Assembly: GCA_020064725.1 (NCBI GenBank)
Contig: JAGTWJ010000003.1
Location: forward strand, 2,604,001 to 2,668,000
DNA length: 64,000 bases
Origin: Drechslerella dactyloides
Taxonomy: Eukaryota; Ascomycota; Orbiliomycetes; Orbiliales; Orbiliaceae
Reading direction: 5' to 3'
The notes under the pieces are model-generated. The model saw only the letters and a program-made list of their open reading frames with translations, had not been told where the DNA came from and did no database searches. Of this stretch, positions 24,419 through 35,407 are shown in pieces (the stretch's first letter is position 1; the number at the start of each line of letters is the position of its first letter). The position numbers and the translations under genes are program-made.

Positions 24419-26388
24419 TCACCTTGCCAATTTACGCTTCTTCCTCCCGATTTTTTGGCTAGTGTCCCTTTTTGGTGAGCTAGGATCGTCTCTACAAAGA
24501 GGACAGTACCATTTCACGGTTTTGGGGGGTTCCGCTGTCAGTCCCACACATTCCATATGGAACCATTCCTTCGGGCACTACAGAATTCGGTTTAGCAGCG
24601 GTCAAGGTGGCCATCTGGCCTGCGGTATCATGGGAACGGGAATCTCACATCTTCATTGTCACAACCTACCATCGTACCAAAGCTGATTCGGTTGCATAGG
24701 CAATACGTTGGCTCGTTGGGATCAATTGGCATGTCATCGCCATCATCGCCTGTGACCTGTCAGCAACAACGGCTTGAAGTTTTCAATCTATTAAACTTAC
24801 CATCTTCTCCACCATGCCCAGAACCACCACCAGTCAGAGGTTTCCTTAACTTCCGAGTATTATGGGGCTGCTGGGACAGCTCCCCTTCGTGAATTGCAGT
24901 TGTATCGCCATAGGGTGATGTTTTCGCAACATAATCGATCTTGTTTCGGCTGATCTGCCCAGCACTCGCAGTAGGTGACAACTCCTTAGGTAGGGCCTGA
25001 GCGTCAACAGCTTGGAAGGAGGTGCGCCTGCCACCTGCTCTTGATCTGCCAACAGCTTCAAACTTCGTAGCACTAGTGCTCACGGGGTTCTCGATTGTTT
25101 GGGCGGCGGCGGCGGCGGCGGCTTCAGCCTTCTCTCTCTCTCGCTTTGCACGCTTCATAACGTTCAGACGCATCCCTTTGTTATCCTGACTTCTTTTGAG
25201 TGCCCCAATTGCAAGTCCACCAATTAAACCGTCTCCGCCTTCGAGAATTCGATCAACGTCCATTTTGCTCTGACCGGTCCTTCTAGCCCATTTCCGGAAC
25301 CCCCGTAAACCACGCCCGAGCATCTCTAGCTGTTTCAGCATCATTGCATCAGAGGGTTGCCATGAAGAATTTTTCTTCATTCGTTTCCGCAGAATTGCGA
25401 GTTCCGTGGGCTGAAGTTCGAACCACGGTAGGCGCCGGCCGTCTTCGGTGAAGCAATGCGTGAGCGTCGATTTACGGTCAGTTTCACTGATAAATGCTGG
25501 AGGGTTTGGTATAGTATCCCAGTCGGAATCATCGCTGGACTCGGGCTCTGTGGGTTGTACATTGTGCAAATAGGAGAATCCAGCTTTAGTATCGTTGGTT
25601 CTCGTGGCTGTTGTCTGGAACCGATGATTCGGCTTTTCGTCCGTGAACCGCGATGTAGCTCTACTTCGGGAGGTTTGTGGTTTATTCGAGATTGCGGATG
25701 CTCTAGCGTTCGCATAGCGGGCTGAAGCCGATGGAACGGACGCCCGGCGCTGTCCATCAAGCCTGAGAGTGATGCGCATGTGGGAGTCCGACTGTTTCGC
25801 ATTACCCTTGTCTTGAATCTTCTCCTGCACCAGCGGCTGCCGTGGGACCACATTAATCTTTTGGAGGCGACGGATGATATCGGATAGTCTATTAAAGTGC
25901 CTATCAACCTATGCAGAACAACGGCATGAGACTTTGCTTGAGAAGCGGACCAGGAAGAAAGTGAGCAGATACCGTTTCATAGAGCCTTATGGCTTCCGCC
26001 GCACTTTCTTCGCGGTCAGCAAGCCCCGCGTTCAGTGGATTTGCGATGCCCTGGCGTAAGACTTTCACTCGCTCAAGCGTAGCTGCGTCCATCGGCAAAG
26101 TTTCGGAGGCAGCATCTCCATCGACCAGAGCACAGTAATCGCTGGCGACTTCATGAACAGCAGCGGCACAGATTCCATAGTCGTTGTCGAGTTTGTTGAT
26201 TAAGCTAAGAGAGCGGGCGATATCACAATGCAAGTATTCGGTATCTGCATGACATTCAGTAAAACGTAACGATTGACCGGTCAGTGCTTTCTAATTAATC
26301 ACTTACAATCTATGTATTCGGATACAACAGCGCGGGCGTCTGGGTTTGCATCAGGAGATGTCAATACTGATGGTAGGTCGACGTCCAT
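24419..26388 (-). CDS. ING-family chromatin protein with PHD finger (Pho23/Yng2-like)
   Basis: Five exons: 26388-26307, 26244-25973, 25908-24801, 24749-24649, 24577-24419 (573 aa). The N-terminal ING helical domain (about 15-150; EYIDYTEYLHCDIARSLSLI, LDNDYG, EAIRLYETVDRHFNRL) docks into histone acetyltransferase or deacetylase complexes. A long low-complexity middle follows, including the alanine run encoded by GGC-type repeats near 25106-25123. The C-terminal PHD finger reads H3K4 methylation and its C4HC3 ligands are complete: C504, C506, C517, C522, H528, C531, C546, C549. A basic KRDTSQKIGRKKRKLAR tail ends the protein. Whether this is the Rpd3L subunit (Pho23) or the NuA4 subunit (Yng2) cannot be decided here; the large size leans to Pho23-like. 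Confidence 0.92.
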
Positions 26389-26948
26389 GGCTGACAAGGT
26401 AATTCGGTGGCGTGCAAGTCGGTGAGCGTGGAACCGATTCGCAGAGGGTGGTGTTGATGTTCCGAGCAGCTTGTCGCTGATGGCGCGTTTCGGGAGCGGT
26501 AAGCGCGCCGGTTAAGCTTAGTCATCAACATCTTGGCAGTTTTGTAAACAGCGGTTGACAAGCAAGAAAGAGACCTAGAGTAATATGACCATCCTACCCT
26601 GACCTCCCAGATGTGTAAGGCTGAATGTGTACGTTGGCGCTATCCCGGCATGTATGTACATGCATGTACCTAAGAAAGGTAGAGACATGACAGCAAATCA
26701 GAAGCCTGTGATCTGTGGCGCTTGAGAATCGGCCTATGATTTACCATACTCAAATTGTGTGACGCTGAGAGCGCCCTCCTTTGCCAACAGCCACCTCCAA
26801 CATCCACCCCCAATGCACAATCTTGCACACGCAAGGCAGAGAGCCTCTATTCACTCTCAGGTATCCACGAACTAACATCGCGTATCGAGCACCCGTCCCT
26901 TCATGGGCGGTATCATTCGCGCGCTCATCCTGCCAATACATACAAGCT
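26389..26948. promoter_or_regulatory. Divergent promoter region between the ING gene and the Gfd2-like gene
   Basis: A 560-bp interval shared by two outward-reading genes. No coding sequence is supported. A run of ATGTACATGCATGTACC around 26650-26670 is palindromic. Confidence 0.55.
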
Positions 26949-28228
26949 ATGGATCCCACTTCAGCTCCCAAATATTGCCTTCTCAAAATCGTTCGGCGAT
27001 GGCCTTATAGGAAGACTTCAAAGGCGAGCCAGGCTGTTTTGAAAAGGTTCTTCGACAAGGAGCCCTTCTTCGACCGACCATGGGACATGTGCGTCAACCC
27101 CAACGCTGATTAGCATCAGTCACTAATAGTTTCGACAGATACGTCGCACAGTGTCCCGAGTCGGGCAATCTGGAAGGGATAGTCGTACCCTTCACGCAAG
27201 TCAAGGTGTTCTTCGAACAGACACAATCCGAGACCGATGTAACGCTGTCAACCAAGGATCGTGACTTGATTTTCAACCACAGCGGCCCACCAGAACTCGT
27301 CATACAATTTATTGGCACCTCGCAGAGCTGGGATAGCTATGAGGCCCTATCCAGAAACTTGACCGGACAAGACTACCAAACATCGGTGCCAGCGAATCTC
27401 CGGCCGAAACAAGCGAGGAACGCTCGATCCGAAAAGAAAAAGCAAGCGCAGCTACAGAACAGACTCAACATGCTGAAATCTGCCGGGGAAATTGTTAACG
27501 GGAAGCAGAATTTCGCATTTGTCTCGATTGATGTCGAGAGTTGGGAGAAGAACCACGACATCATAACAGAGATAGGTTTAAGTTTTTACGTATCGAACGC
27601 TGATACACAAGCGCTTGAGAAAACGGGATATGCCATCCGCAGCGATCATATAATCGTTAAAGAGCATCGATTCTTCAAAAATGGTGACTATGTCGCTGAT
27701 GCGTCCGGTAATTTCGAGTTTGGGAAGTCAAGATATGTACCCCTCGCAGACCTCCAAGCCACAGTTGCTTCGTTTATGGAGACCGCCAGGACCGCCGCTC
27801 GAGGAGATGAATCTGAAGCCATCGATTCATCGAAGGACAGTTCTCCAGGAGCAGTTACAGACCGCCAACGCCAATTAGCGTTGGTCGGTCACGACGTTAA
27901 TGCGGATATTGACTACCTGAAGAAGTTGGGATATGACTCTGAGCTAAATCAATTCACAATGATATTCGACACCATGGAGATGTGGAGAGCTTTGGCAGAT
28001 ACCCCAAACGGGATTAGTTTGAGCAGGCTATGTAACGAGTTGGACATAGTTGCCTGGAACGTGCACAATGCCGGTAAGAGGTGTTCTCCAGGGAATCTGT
28101 TGCCACAATCTGCTCACCCCTCCGCAGGCAATGATTCTCGATATACATTGGACGCATTCCTAGCCATGGCAACAAAGTACCAAAACAACTTGGCCAATCC
28201 GGGGTCCGAGCCCGTCGGCAAGGCGTGA
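26949..28228 (+). CDS. Gfd2/YDR514C-like protein with DEDDh exonuclease fold
   Basis: Exons 26949-27088, 27139-28073, 28128-28228 (391 aa). The first 90 residues (KYCLLKIVRRWPYRK...KRFFDKEPFFDRPWD) form an N-terminal module I do not recognise; a Lys/Arg-rich linker follows. From about residue 172 an RNase H-like 3'-5' exonuclease fold is evident, with DEDDh residues in place: D178 and E180 (FVSIDVESW), D299 (LVGHDVNAD), H356 and D361 (spacing HxxxxD), so catalysis is possible. Yeast Gfd2 is linked to mRNA export; the substrate here is unknown. The 54-bp second intron has GT-AG ends but is stop-free and a multiple of three, so it could be overlooked; removing it restores the HxxxxD motif. Confidence 0.85.
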
Positions 28229-30018
28229 ATGGATTGATCAGTGGCTGCACGTGCATCTTTTGAGATTGGATTTGAGCTCAGGTACGGTCTACCGTCGGGC
28301 AGGCGACGCCTTTGGCAACATGCGTTGTGAACGAGGCGAAGGTTTACAATTGAGAAATGCTTGTCTCATCAAGTTTTCCATCATACTGTTACTGTGATAC
28401 CATAGGGGAACGCGGACTTGATAAAGGTTTGATGGTTTTTGTGGCGCCGGTTGAGTAGAAGCATAGTATTCTGCAATCACGATTTATAAAGTGGGGTTTT
28501 AATTCGGTCCCATGGCCGGTGTTCTTACCTGTAAACAAAGACAGCACTGGTAGCTGTCGCCCGGCCTATTACGTACCGGTAGGTGCTAGATCTGTTGTTG
28601 GCAAACCGGCGTGCTGCCGTGCCCGTTCTGTCTCAAAGACCGTCTACTAGTACCACCTACTACTGGTCGCTGGTTTATATGTAGTAGGTAAGGCGTACTG
28701 GATTACGCAGTATACTTAAGTTGAGTAAGGAAGTAGCGTGTCCCTAGATAGGTACAGACCTACGACGTATCTGGTAAGGTAAGTGCTGGTAGCTTGAAGC
28801 AAGTGCCCGGGCACTAGTTAATTAGGGCCAAAGGCCGTGCCTGTCCAAAACGGCTGTGTTGAGGACGGGGCTGTTTGATTACATAATGACATCTGACTAA
28901 TCAGCTGAATCAGCGGGCCAACGGCGAAAATTACCGCAAATGGTAATTTTCAGGCTTGGTCATCGATGAAATCTTTTTCTTTTTCTCTTTTTTTTTTTAC
29001 CTCCCGTTCCATCTCCACCGACCATCACCGCTATCACCATCGCCTCGCCTCTTCTCCCTCCACCCACATCTACACCATCACCTCCGCCTCCGCCTCCTTC
29101 TCCTCTCCTCCACCCAATAACCCCTACCGCAGTTTATCTCCCAATCCTATCCTCGGTCCCACCCCCCGTCCCCATCTACTCTTCATCCTCGTCCTCCCTC
29201 GTCCCTCTCCATCCTCCTTGTCCTCCTCGACCCGCCCCTCGTCTTCTCCTAACCTCGCCCTCTCCCGGCGTCATCATCGCCTCTTATCTACGCTCTCATC
29301 TTTGAGCGCCCGAAGGTAGCCTCCGCTGACACCTGTTTCCATCCCTTCCAAGACATGTTCGATCGGTGGATACCGATTCCTCCCACCTTCCTGCCCTACC
29401 CGAAATCTCAAAACTGCTTGAGCACTCGTGCAATGAATGAGGGTAGTGATATGACGTTAATCGCGATTATAACCCGCATATCCGCTCCAGTGATAACATG
29501 TTCCAGTTAGGAACAATCTTGAACCTCTTGCTTCTTCCCTTTACTTCTTACTGCCTCTTCTGCTCGCACCCGTCGCCCGCATCCCCTGTTAACAAAACGC
29601 GGAAAGCGCAATCTTAAACTGACATACTCTTCCGCCTTTTTCAGAACACAAGGGAATATCCCTGAAAGCCCTACACGCCTGGCACTCTTCTCAATCCCAC
29701 CGCCCTCGCTCTTCACCTGAGAAAACAATCAAGCCTTATATCGCGAGGCTTACGTCAATCATCACATCCCGTTCGTACCTCTTATTCAATTCTAAATCAA
29801 GGTAAGCCGGGCCTCTCGTTCATCAAGAACATTCTTTTCCCAACCAAAATGATACCTATACCTGCCGGCCCAAATCCGATTAAGCTTCCCCTCTCAACAT
29901 ACATGTAGAGACATCTTGATATCATGCTTCTAAATCCGATCGCACTCCTAGTGCGATCAATATCACCCCGCCGTCCTAAGCTAATAAAAAGAGAAAAACA
30001 GCTTTTCAAACCAGGACA
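28229..30018. promoter_or_regulatory. Upstream region and long 5' leader of the KH-domain gene
   Basis: No supported gene. A strong pyrimidine tract (28970-29330, mostly C and T) marks a likely core promoter/leader. A donor GTAAGC at 29802 and the acceptor CAG ending at 30014, four bases before the ATG, outline a probable 5'-UTR intron of 213 bp. The frame 28966-29319 is a low-complexity Ser/Pro/His read of the pyrimidine tract and is not called. Confidence 0.55.
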
Positions 30019-31239
30019 ATGTCAGGGGAAGATAAAAGCACTCAGGATGTCCCAAGCATCTCTAACAAGCTTCAAAATCTTTCGGTGAATGACAATCAAG
30101 ATCGAGAAGGAGAAGGGGGGGAGCCCGCGCGGACGGATGATGAATACGCCCAATCCCCCTTGACTCTTCGCGCGATTGTCTCCTCGAAAGAGGCTGGAGT
30201 CATCATTGGTAAAGCTGGCAAAAATGTCGCAGACCTTAGAGACGAAACCGGTGTCAAGGCCGGAGTATCCAAGGTCGTTCCCGGGGTCCATGACCGAGTC
30301 TTGACCGTCACAGGCAATCTTGATGGAGTTGCGAAGGCATATGCAATGGTCGCCCAGACTTTAGTTGAAAGCCCCCCTGGAGCAATCCCCACCACTCCCA
30401 TGGGTACTCACCGTAAGCTTGAAAACCTGCAATCCCCTCTGTTTGTTTGCGCAAATATCGACGTTCAATCTAACGAAATGGAATTCCGGTCGCCACGTTT
30501 AGCAGTTCGCCTTCTTATCTCTCATAACCAAATGGGAACTATCATTGGCCGCCAAGGCTTGAAAATCAAGCATATCCAGGATGTCTCGGGTGTTCGTATG
30601 GTTGCGCAGAAAGAAATGCTGCCGCAATCTACAGAGCGCATCGTCGAGGTCCAGGGCTCAGCCGATGGCATCCGTCAGGCTGTGTGGGAGATCGGTAAAT
30701 GTCTAGTGGACGACTGGCAACGAGGAACTGGCACAATCTTGTACAACCCAGCTGTCCGGTCAAATTCAGGGCCCGGAGCGGCCACTGGCTCAGTAATCCA
30801 GAACGGTAGCATGAATACCTCGACCTCTGATCGGTTCTCCAACGACCGAGGTAACCGTGGACCTGTCCGCACTGGCAATGGTACCGACTTTTCGGAACCT
30901 TCCTCAGCATTCACTCGGCGCGGCCATTCTGATTCTACCTCACGAAGTTCAACACAGCTCCCTGCCACTGAAAATGGAGAAGAGATCCAAACGCAGAATA
31001 TCAGTATACCTGCTGACATGGTCGGGTGCATCATTGGCAGGGGTGGGAGTAAGATCTCAGAGATCCGGAAGAGCTCCGGCGCCAGAATCAGCATTGCAAA
31101 AGCGCCGCACGACGATACTGGCGAGCGAATGTTTACCATTGTTGGCAGTCCATCAAGCAACGAAAAGGCATTATACCTTCTTTACGAAAACCTCGAAGCC
31201 GAGAAGATGCGTAGATCGCAAGGCAGTGGCCAGGACTAG
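30019..31239 (+). CDS. Triple-KH RNA-binding protein (PBP2/Rnc1/hnRNP K-like)
   Basis: Exons 30019-30412 and 30503-31239 (376 aa). Three KH domains: KH1 at about 47-112 (GxxG loop GKAG in IIGKAGKN), KH2 at about 133-205 (IIGRQGLKIKHIQDVSG) and KH3 at about 298-366 (IIGRGGSKISEIRKSSG). Such poly(C)-binding proteins control mRNA stability and localisation. I splice out 30413-30502 (GTAAGC...TTTAG) because this rebuilds the conserved KH2 entry THPVRLLISHNQMGTIIGRQ. The 90-bp intron is stop-free and in frame, so unspliced mRNA would give a 406-aa protein with 30 extra residues at the KH1-KH2 junction. Between KH2 and KH3 lies a disordered Ser/Asn/Gly-rich segment. Confidence 0.9.
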   Translation: MSGEDKSTQDVPSISNKLQNLSVNDNQDREGEGGEPARTDDEYAQSPLTLRAIVSSKEAGVIIGKAGKNVADLRDETGVKAGVSKVVPGVHDRVLTVTGNLDGVAKAYAMVAQTLVESPPGAIPTTPMGTHRKLENLQSPLFVCANIDVQSNEMEFRSPRLAVRLLISHNQMGTIIGRQGLKIKHIQDVSGVRMVAQKEMLPQSTERIVEVQGSADGIRQAVWEIGKCLVDDWQRGTGTILYNPAVRSNSGPGAATGSVIQNGSMNTSTSDRFSNDRGNRGPVRTGNGTDFSEPSSAFTRRGHSDSTSRSSTQLPATENGEEIQTQNISIPADMVGCIIGRGGSKISEIRKSSGARISIAKAPHDDTGERMFTIVGSPSSNEKALYLLYENLEAEKMRRSQGSGQD

Positions 31240-31985
31240 AGGATCCTGGATGTTCTTTCTTCTCGATTTCACTGCCGCGTCTTTGCTCCGGACTACACCC
31301 AAAGCCGACTTCGCGAAAATGGTCGACGCCATTAACCTTACCTGAACCTACTTTAAACAACTTGAGTCCAACAAAACTATAAACAAAATGAAAACCCTGA
31401 CGACGATCGGAACGGGCTGAGGAGAATCTTCACCCTCCGCCTACACACTCTTAAATACTCCCCCGCACAATCACTCATCCTAACGACCTCACCTTCCTGC
31501 TTCTTCTTTTGGTTTTAAATTCCGATAAGCCCTGCTGGTTCATACTTTGTAGCCAGATAACGCATCATCAGGTGCCCTCGGATTCCCTCAGCAATACGTT
31601 TCTGCTTCATTCTAAGTCTCCTTATCCTAATAAGTCAACGTTCTCGATTTCGAATCTCGAGGATGATTCACTTTCATGTCAAATACTTGATTCTTCATAA
31701 GTCTTGGGAGAGCAACACCAACTGGGAGTCTTAAGACATCTTAATTCGAAGGTTATTGTAGGGAATAACATGGAGTTCCTGGGTGGTTTGCGCGGGATCT
31801 GTTTCTTAGGAGTTGGAACATCCTTGTAATCCAGAAAGCAAAAGAAATGAAATATTCCGATGATTCGGGTGACAGGTTAGCACTGTCAAGGGCAAGTCGG
31901 AGGTCAATATTATTCCCTCGCCGTGTCCAAGATTTAGAATAGAAGATTCCAGTTCCGTACAATAACTACAGAAGTCCCGATGTTG
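31240..31985. other. Convergent 3' region between the KH gene and ku80
   Basis: Both genes end into this 746-bp interval. It is moderately AT-rich with no recognisable coding sequence; the two 3' untranslated regions probably fill much of it. Confidence 0.55.
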
Positions 31986-34082
31986 TTACCTCCCGTAGTA
32001 GAACTTGCTACTATCTTCTGGAGTAACGGTTGACCGCTCATCCTCGCTCGGCAGCACCAAGCCGAGCTTTTCCTTCCTGACTCGAGACCAAAAATCTCTT
32101 CTATCCCCTTCAAGAGATGTTTTCAGTTCTCGAATGAAGGTGTCATAGAGCTCGAAGACGTCAAGGTCAAGACATTCATCTCGCAATACCTTCAAACATT
32201 CCACAGCTTGAGGGTATTGCAAATCTGCGACACTCTCTTGGATGATAGCTTTGATAATATCGCCCATTTGTTTGACAAGAGGTTGGATATCTTGTTCTCG
32301 TTGAACCGATCGAATCATCTGGCGGAACTCAGGAACTGGATTATCTTTGTGGATGCGCTGGGCTTTTGTCCGCTCCTCTAACAGCTTGGTGACGTCAAGG
32401 CCTGACAAGGGCTTTTCTCGACCAATCTTTCTGCCCTTCGCCTTCGCCGGAACTAGGTGGACATCGGCAACCTGTTTTAGTCGCGCCAGCTCTTCTTCCC
32501 CCTCCAGTATTGCTGAAATAGTCGAATAACTGACCAGAACCGGGTTTATATCTGGGAGAGTATTCTCATCCGGGGCAGTTGCCCTCGCACGGATCACTTG
32601 TTGTACTCTATGGAGTAGTGGGGAGAAGATATCGTCCGGTTGAGCAAAGGTGACAGATGGATCGTTCAACCCCTCCAGATTCATGACGTCCATAGCGTCG
32701 ACATAGTCGTTCATCGCCTCCTGTAAATCCTCAGACGGGATGAATCTGTGTCTGTTCATCAATCGTCCAGTGGCCGTTTTAATGATATCCAACGGAGCGA
32801 ATTTGTATTGCCGGATGTCTTCCGCAAATGGAAGCTGAACATCCACGAGGCACTCGTATTCAGGTTCAATTATTGGGGCCATAGCGATCATTAGAGGTGG
32901 TTTGTCGTCTTTGGTTACAAGCCTGCCAATCGCGAAAGAATCCAGCTCGTAGAGAGCATGTATAAACGATGACAATGCCACGATGGCTTTATCGTTTGTC
33001 TTTGAAGCCACCAGGATATTGCTGTTTGATATGCTCAAAGGTCGATCAAGCCCGGCTCTCGGAATAAAGCCGATGACTTGAAGACTAGCCGTCGTCTCAA
33101 ATTTGACAACTTCTTGATCTTCTGCACTTATCGGTATTATGGTACGGCCATAAAGGTAACCCTTTGCCATGTCATCTTTCTCAATGTCGATAGATTTCCC
33201 TGGGGCATTCTCATCCTCGACTTGGTAGGTTCTCGTACTTCTGATCTTCTGGAGGTTTTCGCTGTTGGAGGCATCTTCCGTCGACACTGCAAAACTTGAG
33301 GCGCTTGGAGGTTTCGCTACCATTGTCCGCGGATAACGTTCAATGTCAATCACAAGAGTTGAACCGGACGGACTGGAGTCGTTGCCGATGATGAGCTGTC
33401 CCTTGAATGAAGCGATAGGGCGTGTCCTTTTGATGCGCGGGCGCTGGGTCTCTTCTATGGCTTCAGCTATTGTGCCAAAGATTCCACTGCAGCCCTCACA
33501 TAATTTCTTCAAAGACTCTTCGTTCTGCTCCTTCTGAGGATCTTTCTTTGCTTCCAGGAACCCAAACTCTGCGTCGTCAAAATCGATACCAAGCACTGTA
33601 AGCTTGATGCCTTGGTCTTTGATCTGCTTGACGATGTCATCGATGCCTTCTAGCTCGTATATCCCGCTGCCATTTGTTAAAAACACTATGTTTCGAATGT
33701 ATTTGAGCTTCTTGCAGAATTTCTCAATCAGATCCATCGCAACCACGATCGCGGAAATGCCATCCCCGTTCTCGGTGTGACTAGGGTGAAGTAGTCTCTG
33801 CAGACTGCGGATTTGAGGCATGAGAAATTGACTCATGGGACTCAAAACACTGATGTTTCCATAATTGGCATCATTCTGGACAAGGCTATTGTCGCTGCCA
33901 TCGGTTCGAAATCCCACCACCGCGATGACATCAGTTTTGCGACCATTCGAGACTGTTGTCGTGATGCGATCCCACACATACTTTTGTGCGTACTCGAGAT
34001 CTGTTTCGGTTCTCCCGTTGTTGCAGAGGCCCATAGAAGCGGCAAGATCGATGACATAGACTGTCGCTTGTTTATCCGCCAT
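31986..34082 (-). CDS. ku80: Ku80 subunit of the DNA-end-binding Ku heterodimer
   Basis: One uninterrupted frame of 698 aa. With Ku70 it forms the ring that binds double-strand breaks and starts non-homologous end joining; it also acts at telomeres. The N-terminus is a von Willebrand A-like domain (VYVIDLAASMG, MDLIEKFCKKLKYIRNIVFL, LTVLGIDFDD). It is followed by the beta-barrel DNA ring (about 225-450; GQLIIGNDS, GYLYGRTIIPISAEDQE, VQLPFAEDIRQYKF) and the helical C-terminal arm (PVPEFRQMIRSVQREQDIQP, VECLKVLRDEC). The gene is intact, so end joining should be functional. The absence of introns is a little unusual for this gene in filamentous fungi, but every conserved block lies in a single frame. 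Confidence 0.93.
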   Translation of the reverse strand: MADKQATVYVIDLAASMGLCNNGRTETDLEYAQKYVWDRITTTVSNGRKTDVIAVVGFRTDGSDNSLVQNDANYGNISVLSPMSQFLMPQIRSLQRLLHPSHTENGDGISAIVVAMDLIEKFCKKLKYIRNIVFLTNGSGIYELEGIDDIVKQIKDQGIKLTVLGIDFDDAEFGFLEAKKDPQKEQNEESLKKLCEGCSGIFGTIAEAIEETQRPRIKRTRPIASFKGQLIIGNDSSPSGSTLVIDIERYPRTMVAKPPSASSFAVSTEDASNSENLQKIRSTRTYQVEDENAPGKSIDIEKDDMAKGYLYGRTIIPISAEDQEVVKFETTASLQVIGFIPRAGLDRPLSISNSNILVASKTNDKAIVALSSFIHALYELDSFAIGRLVTKDDKPPLMIAMAPIIEPEYECLVDVQLPFAEDIRQYKFAPLDIIKTATGRLMNRHRFIPSEDLQEAMNDYVDAMDVMNLEGLNDPSVTFAQPDDIFSPLLHRVQQVIRARATAPDENTLPDINPVLVSYSTISAILEGEEELARLKQVADVHLVPAKAKGRKIGREKPLSGLDVTKLLEERTKAQRIHKDNPVPEFRQMIRSVQREQDIQPLVKQMGDIIKAIIQESVADLQYPQAVECLKVLRDECLDLDVFELYDTFIRELKTSLEGDRRDFWSRVRKEKLGLVLPSEDERSTVTPEDSSKFYYGR

Positions 34083-34572
34083 CCTTACGTTTTATGGCTG
34101 GTCATTCAATGCCTGCTCCTTCGACAAACGTTTGGTGATGTGATTCTTTTGGTCCGATACCGTAGCGCGCGGTGTTTAACGCTTCGGATGTAATAGCTGA
34201 GGTTGTCAGAGTGAAATCTGGTCGCAAGAGAGAGGCGATAATATTCGAACGCGTAAGGAAGCGAATGGGTGAGTGCGGTATGATCGCGTTTGTATTTCAA
34301 AAGTTGTGACTAAGTGCGTAAATATCCGCTGTGCGTTGGGCGAATACCACACGTGAGACGCCGTACAAAAATAAGATTCTATAGCTACCGAGCATTTCAT
34401 GCGATACTAGTATTACTTAAGTGAGTCTCAAAAATTAATTTGCTTGGCATTCAAATAAGAAACCAGCTAGGCGTTGTGTGGGCTCTTCGTTACAATTCAG
34501 TCGGAAGACAAAGACATGCATGAGGAACATTCTCGAGTCTCATGCAATGCAGGTTCCACACCTGTGGAGCAA
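34083..34572. promoter_or_regulatory. ku80 promoter region / 3' end of the peroxidase gene
   Basis: A 490-bp stretch upstream of the minus-strand ku80. No coding sequence is seen. Confidence 0.5.
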
Positions 34573-35407
34573 CTATGGCCCGACAACTACCCACCACATC
34601 ATCCCAATTGCATTTCCTAGAAGAGTGAACACCGTTCGCTTCTTCGGGTTGTCCAGTATGATAGCGGGGAACCTCTCCTCCTCGTACACAGCTCGCACAA
34701 CCTCCTCAGTCAACCTGCCCCCAGTTTGCGCTGTGTTCATCACGCCGACCGCTTGAAGCACACTTACAAACCAGAGATTCAATGACAAGCCCGGTGCGCC
34801 ATCCTTTTTGCTTTCCCGACTCCTTCTGAGAAATGTCTTTGCCAATGTTCGTAGAGTTACATCCCCGCCCTCGGCATCGTTTAATATCCCTTGTACCATA
34901 TGTGGTTGCATTGTGTAATTATCCCCTTGGTGAAAGTCAAGTCTGGTAAAAGAGGCATCGTGTTCAATCACGTTATGTCGGCGGGTATCAACGAGATCGA
35001 ATGTCCCATCCGGACGCAAAAGCGGCTTGAGTGCAGTTGTTAGCGCCCATGCGGCGGTGGGGGTCATATGCAGCGCTTTCATAAGAGCTGCATGGACCAT
35101 TGGAACGGTATAGTTTTTACCATCTCGAGGGCTGCCGATTCAGTCAGTTATTTGTTATTTGTATTTTACCGGTTGACAAGATCTCTCATAGGTTGAAAAA
35201 TCTATATCAAGCAGCACCTGGGACATGTTCAACATACAGATATCCTTGGTTCGCGAGTGCGTTAAGGCCAGGGCAAGGGCTGCGGCTGGAAACATCCCCT
35301 TTGATGTAGATGTGATCATCTTCGCCTTGCTCCGCACCGGGGTCCTCGGTTTTGGGGATCCCGAAAGTGACAGCACTCTTAACAATATTAGTGACCGTCA
35401 AGTACAT
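34573..35407 (-). CDS. Heme-thiolate peroxidase/peroxygenase (chloroperoxidase family)
   Basis: Exons 35407-35238 and 35131-34573 (242 aa), the size of short-type unspecific peroxygenases. The haem-thiolate motif PCPGLNALANQGY is complete (axial Cys45), as is the EHD-S-x-x-R-x-D motif (E113-H114-D115, S117, R120, D122), which supplies the catalytic acid and the Mg site. Family members use hydrogen peroxide or organic peroxides to oxygenate or halogenate substrates, including fatty acids. The 106-bp intron joins the PCP exon to PRDGKNYTVPMVHAAL in frame. I see no convincing signal peptide after the chosen Met (MYLTVTNIVKSAV); a longer N-terminus starting upstream is possible. The gene diverges from the alpha-dioxygenase gene, another haem peroxidase-type enzyme. 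Confidence 0.85.

Noticed and set aside
28966..29319. 117-codon Ser/Pro/His-rich frame
   Set aside because: A translation of a pyrimidine tract in the KH gene leader.
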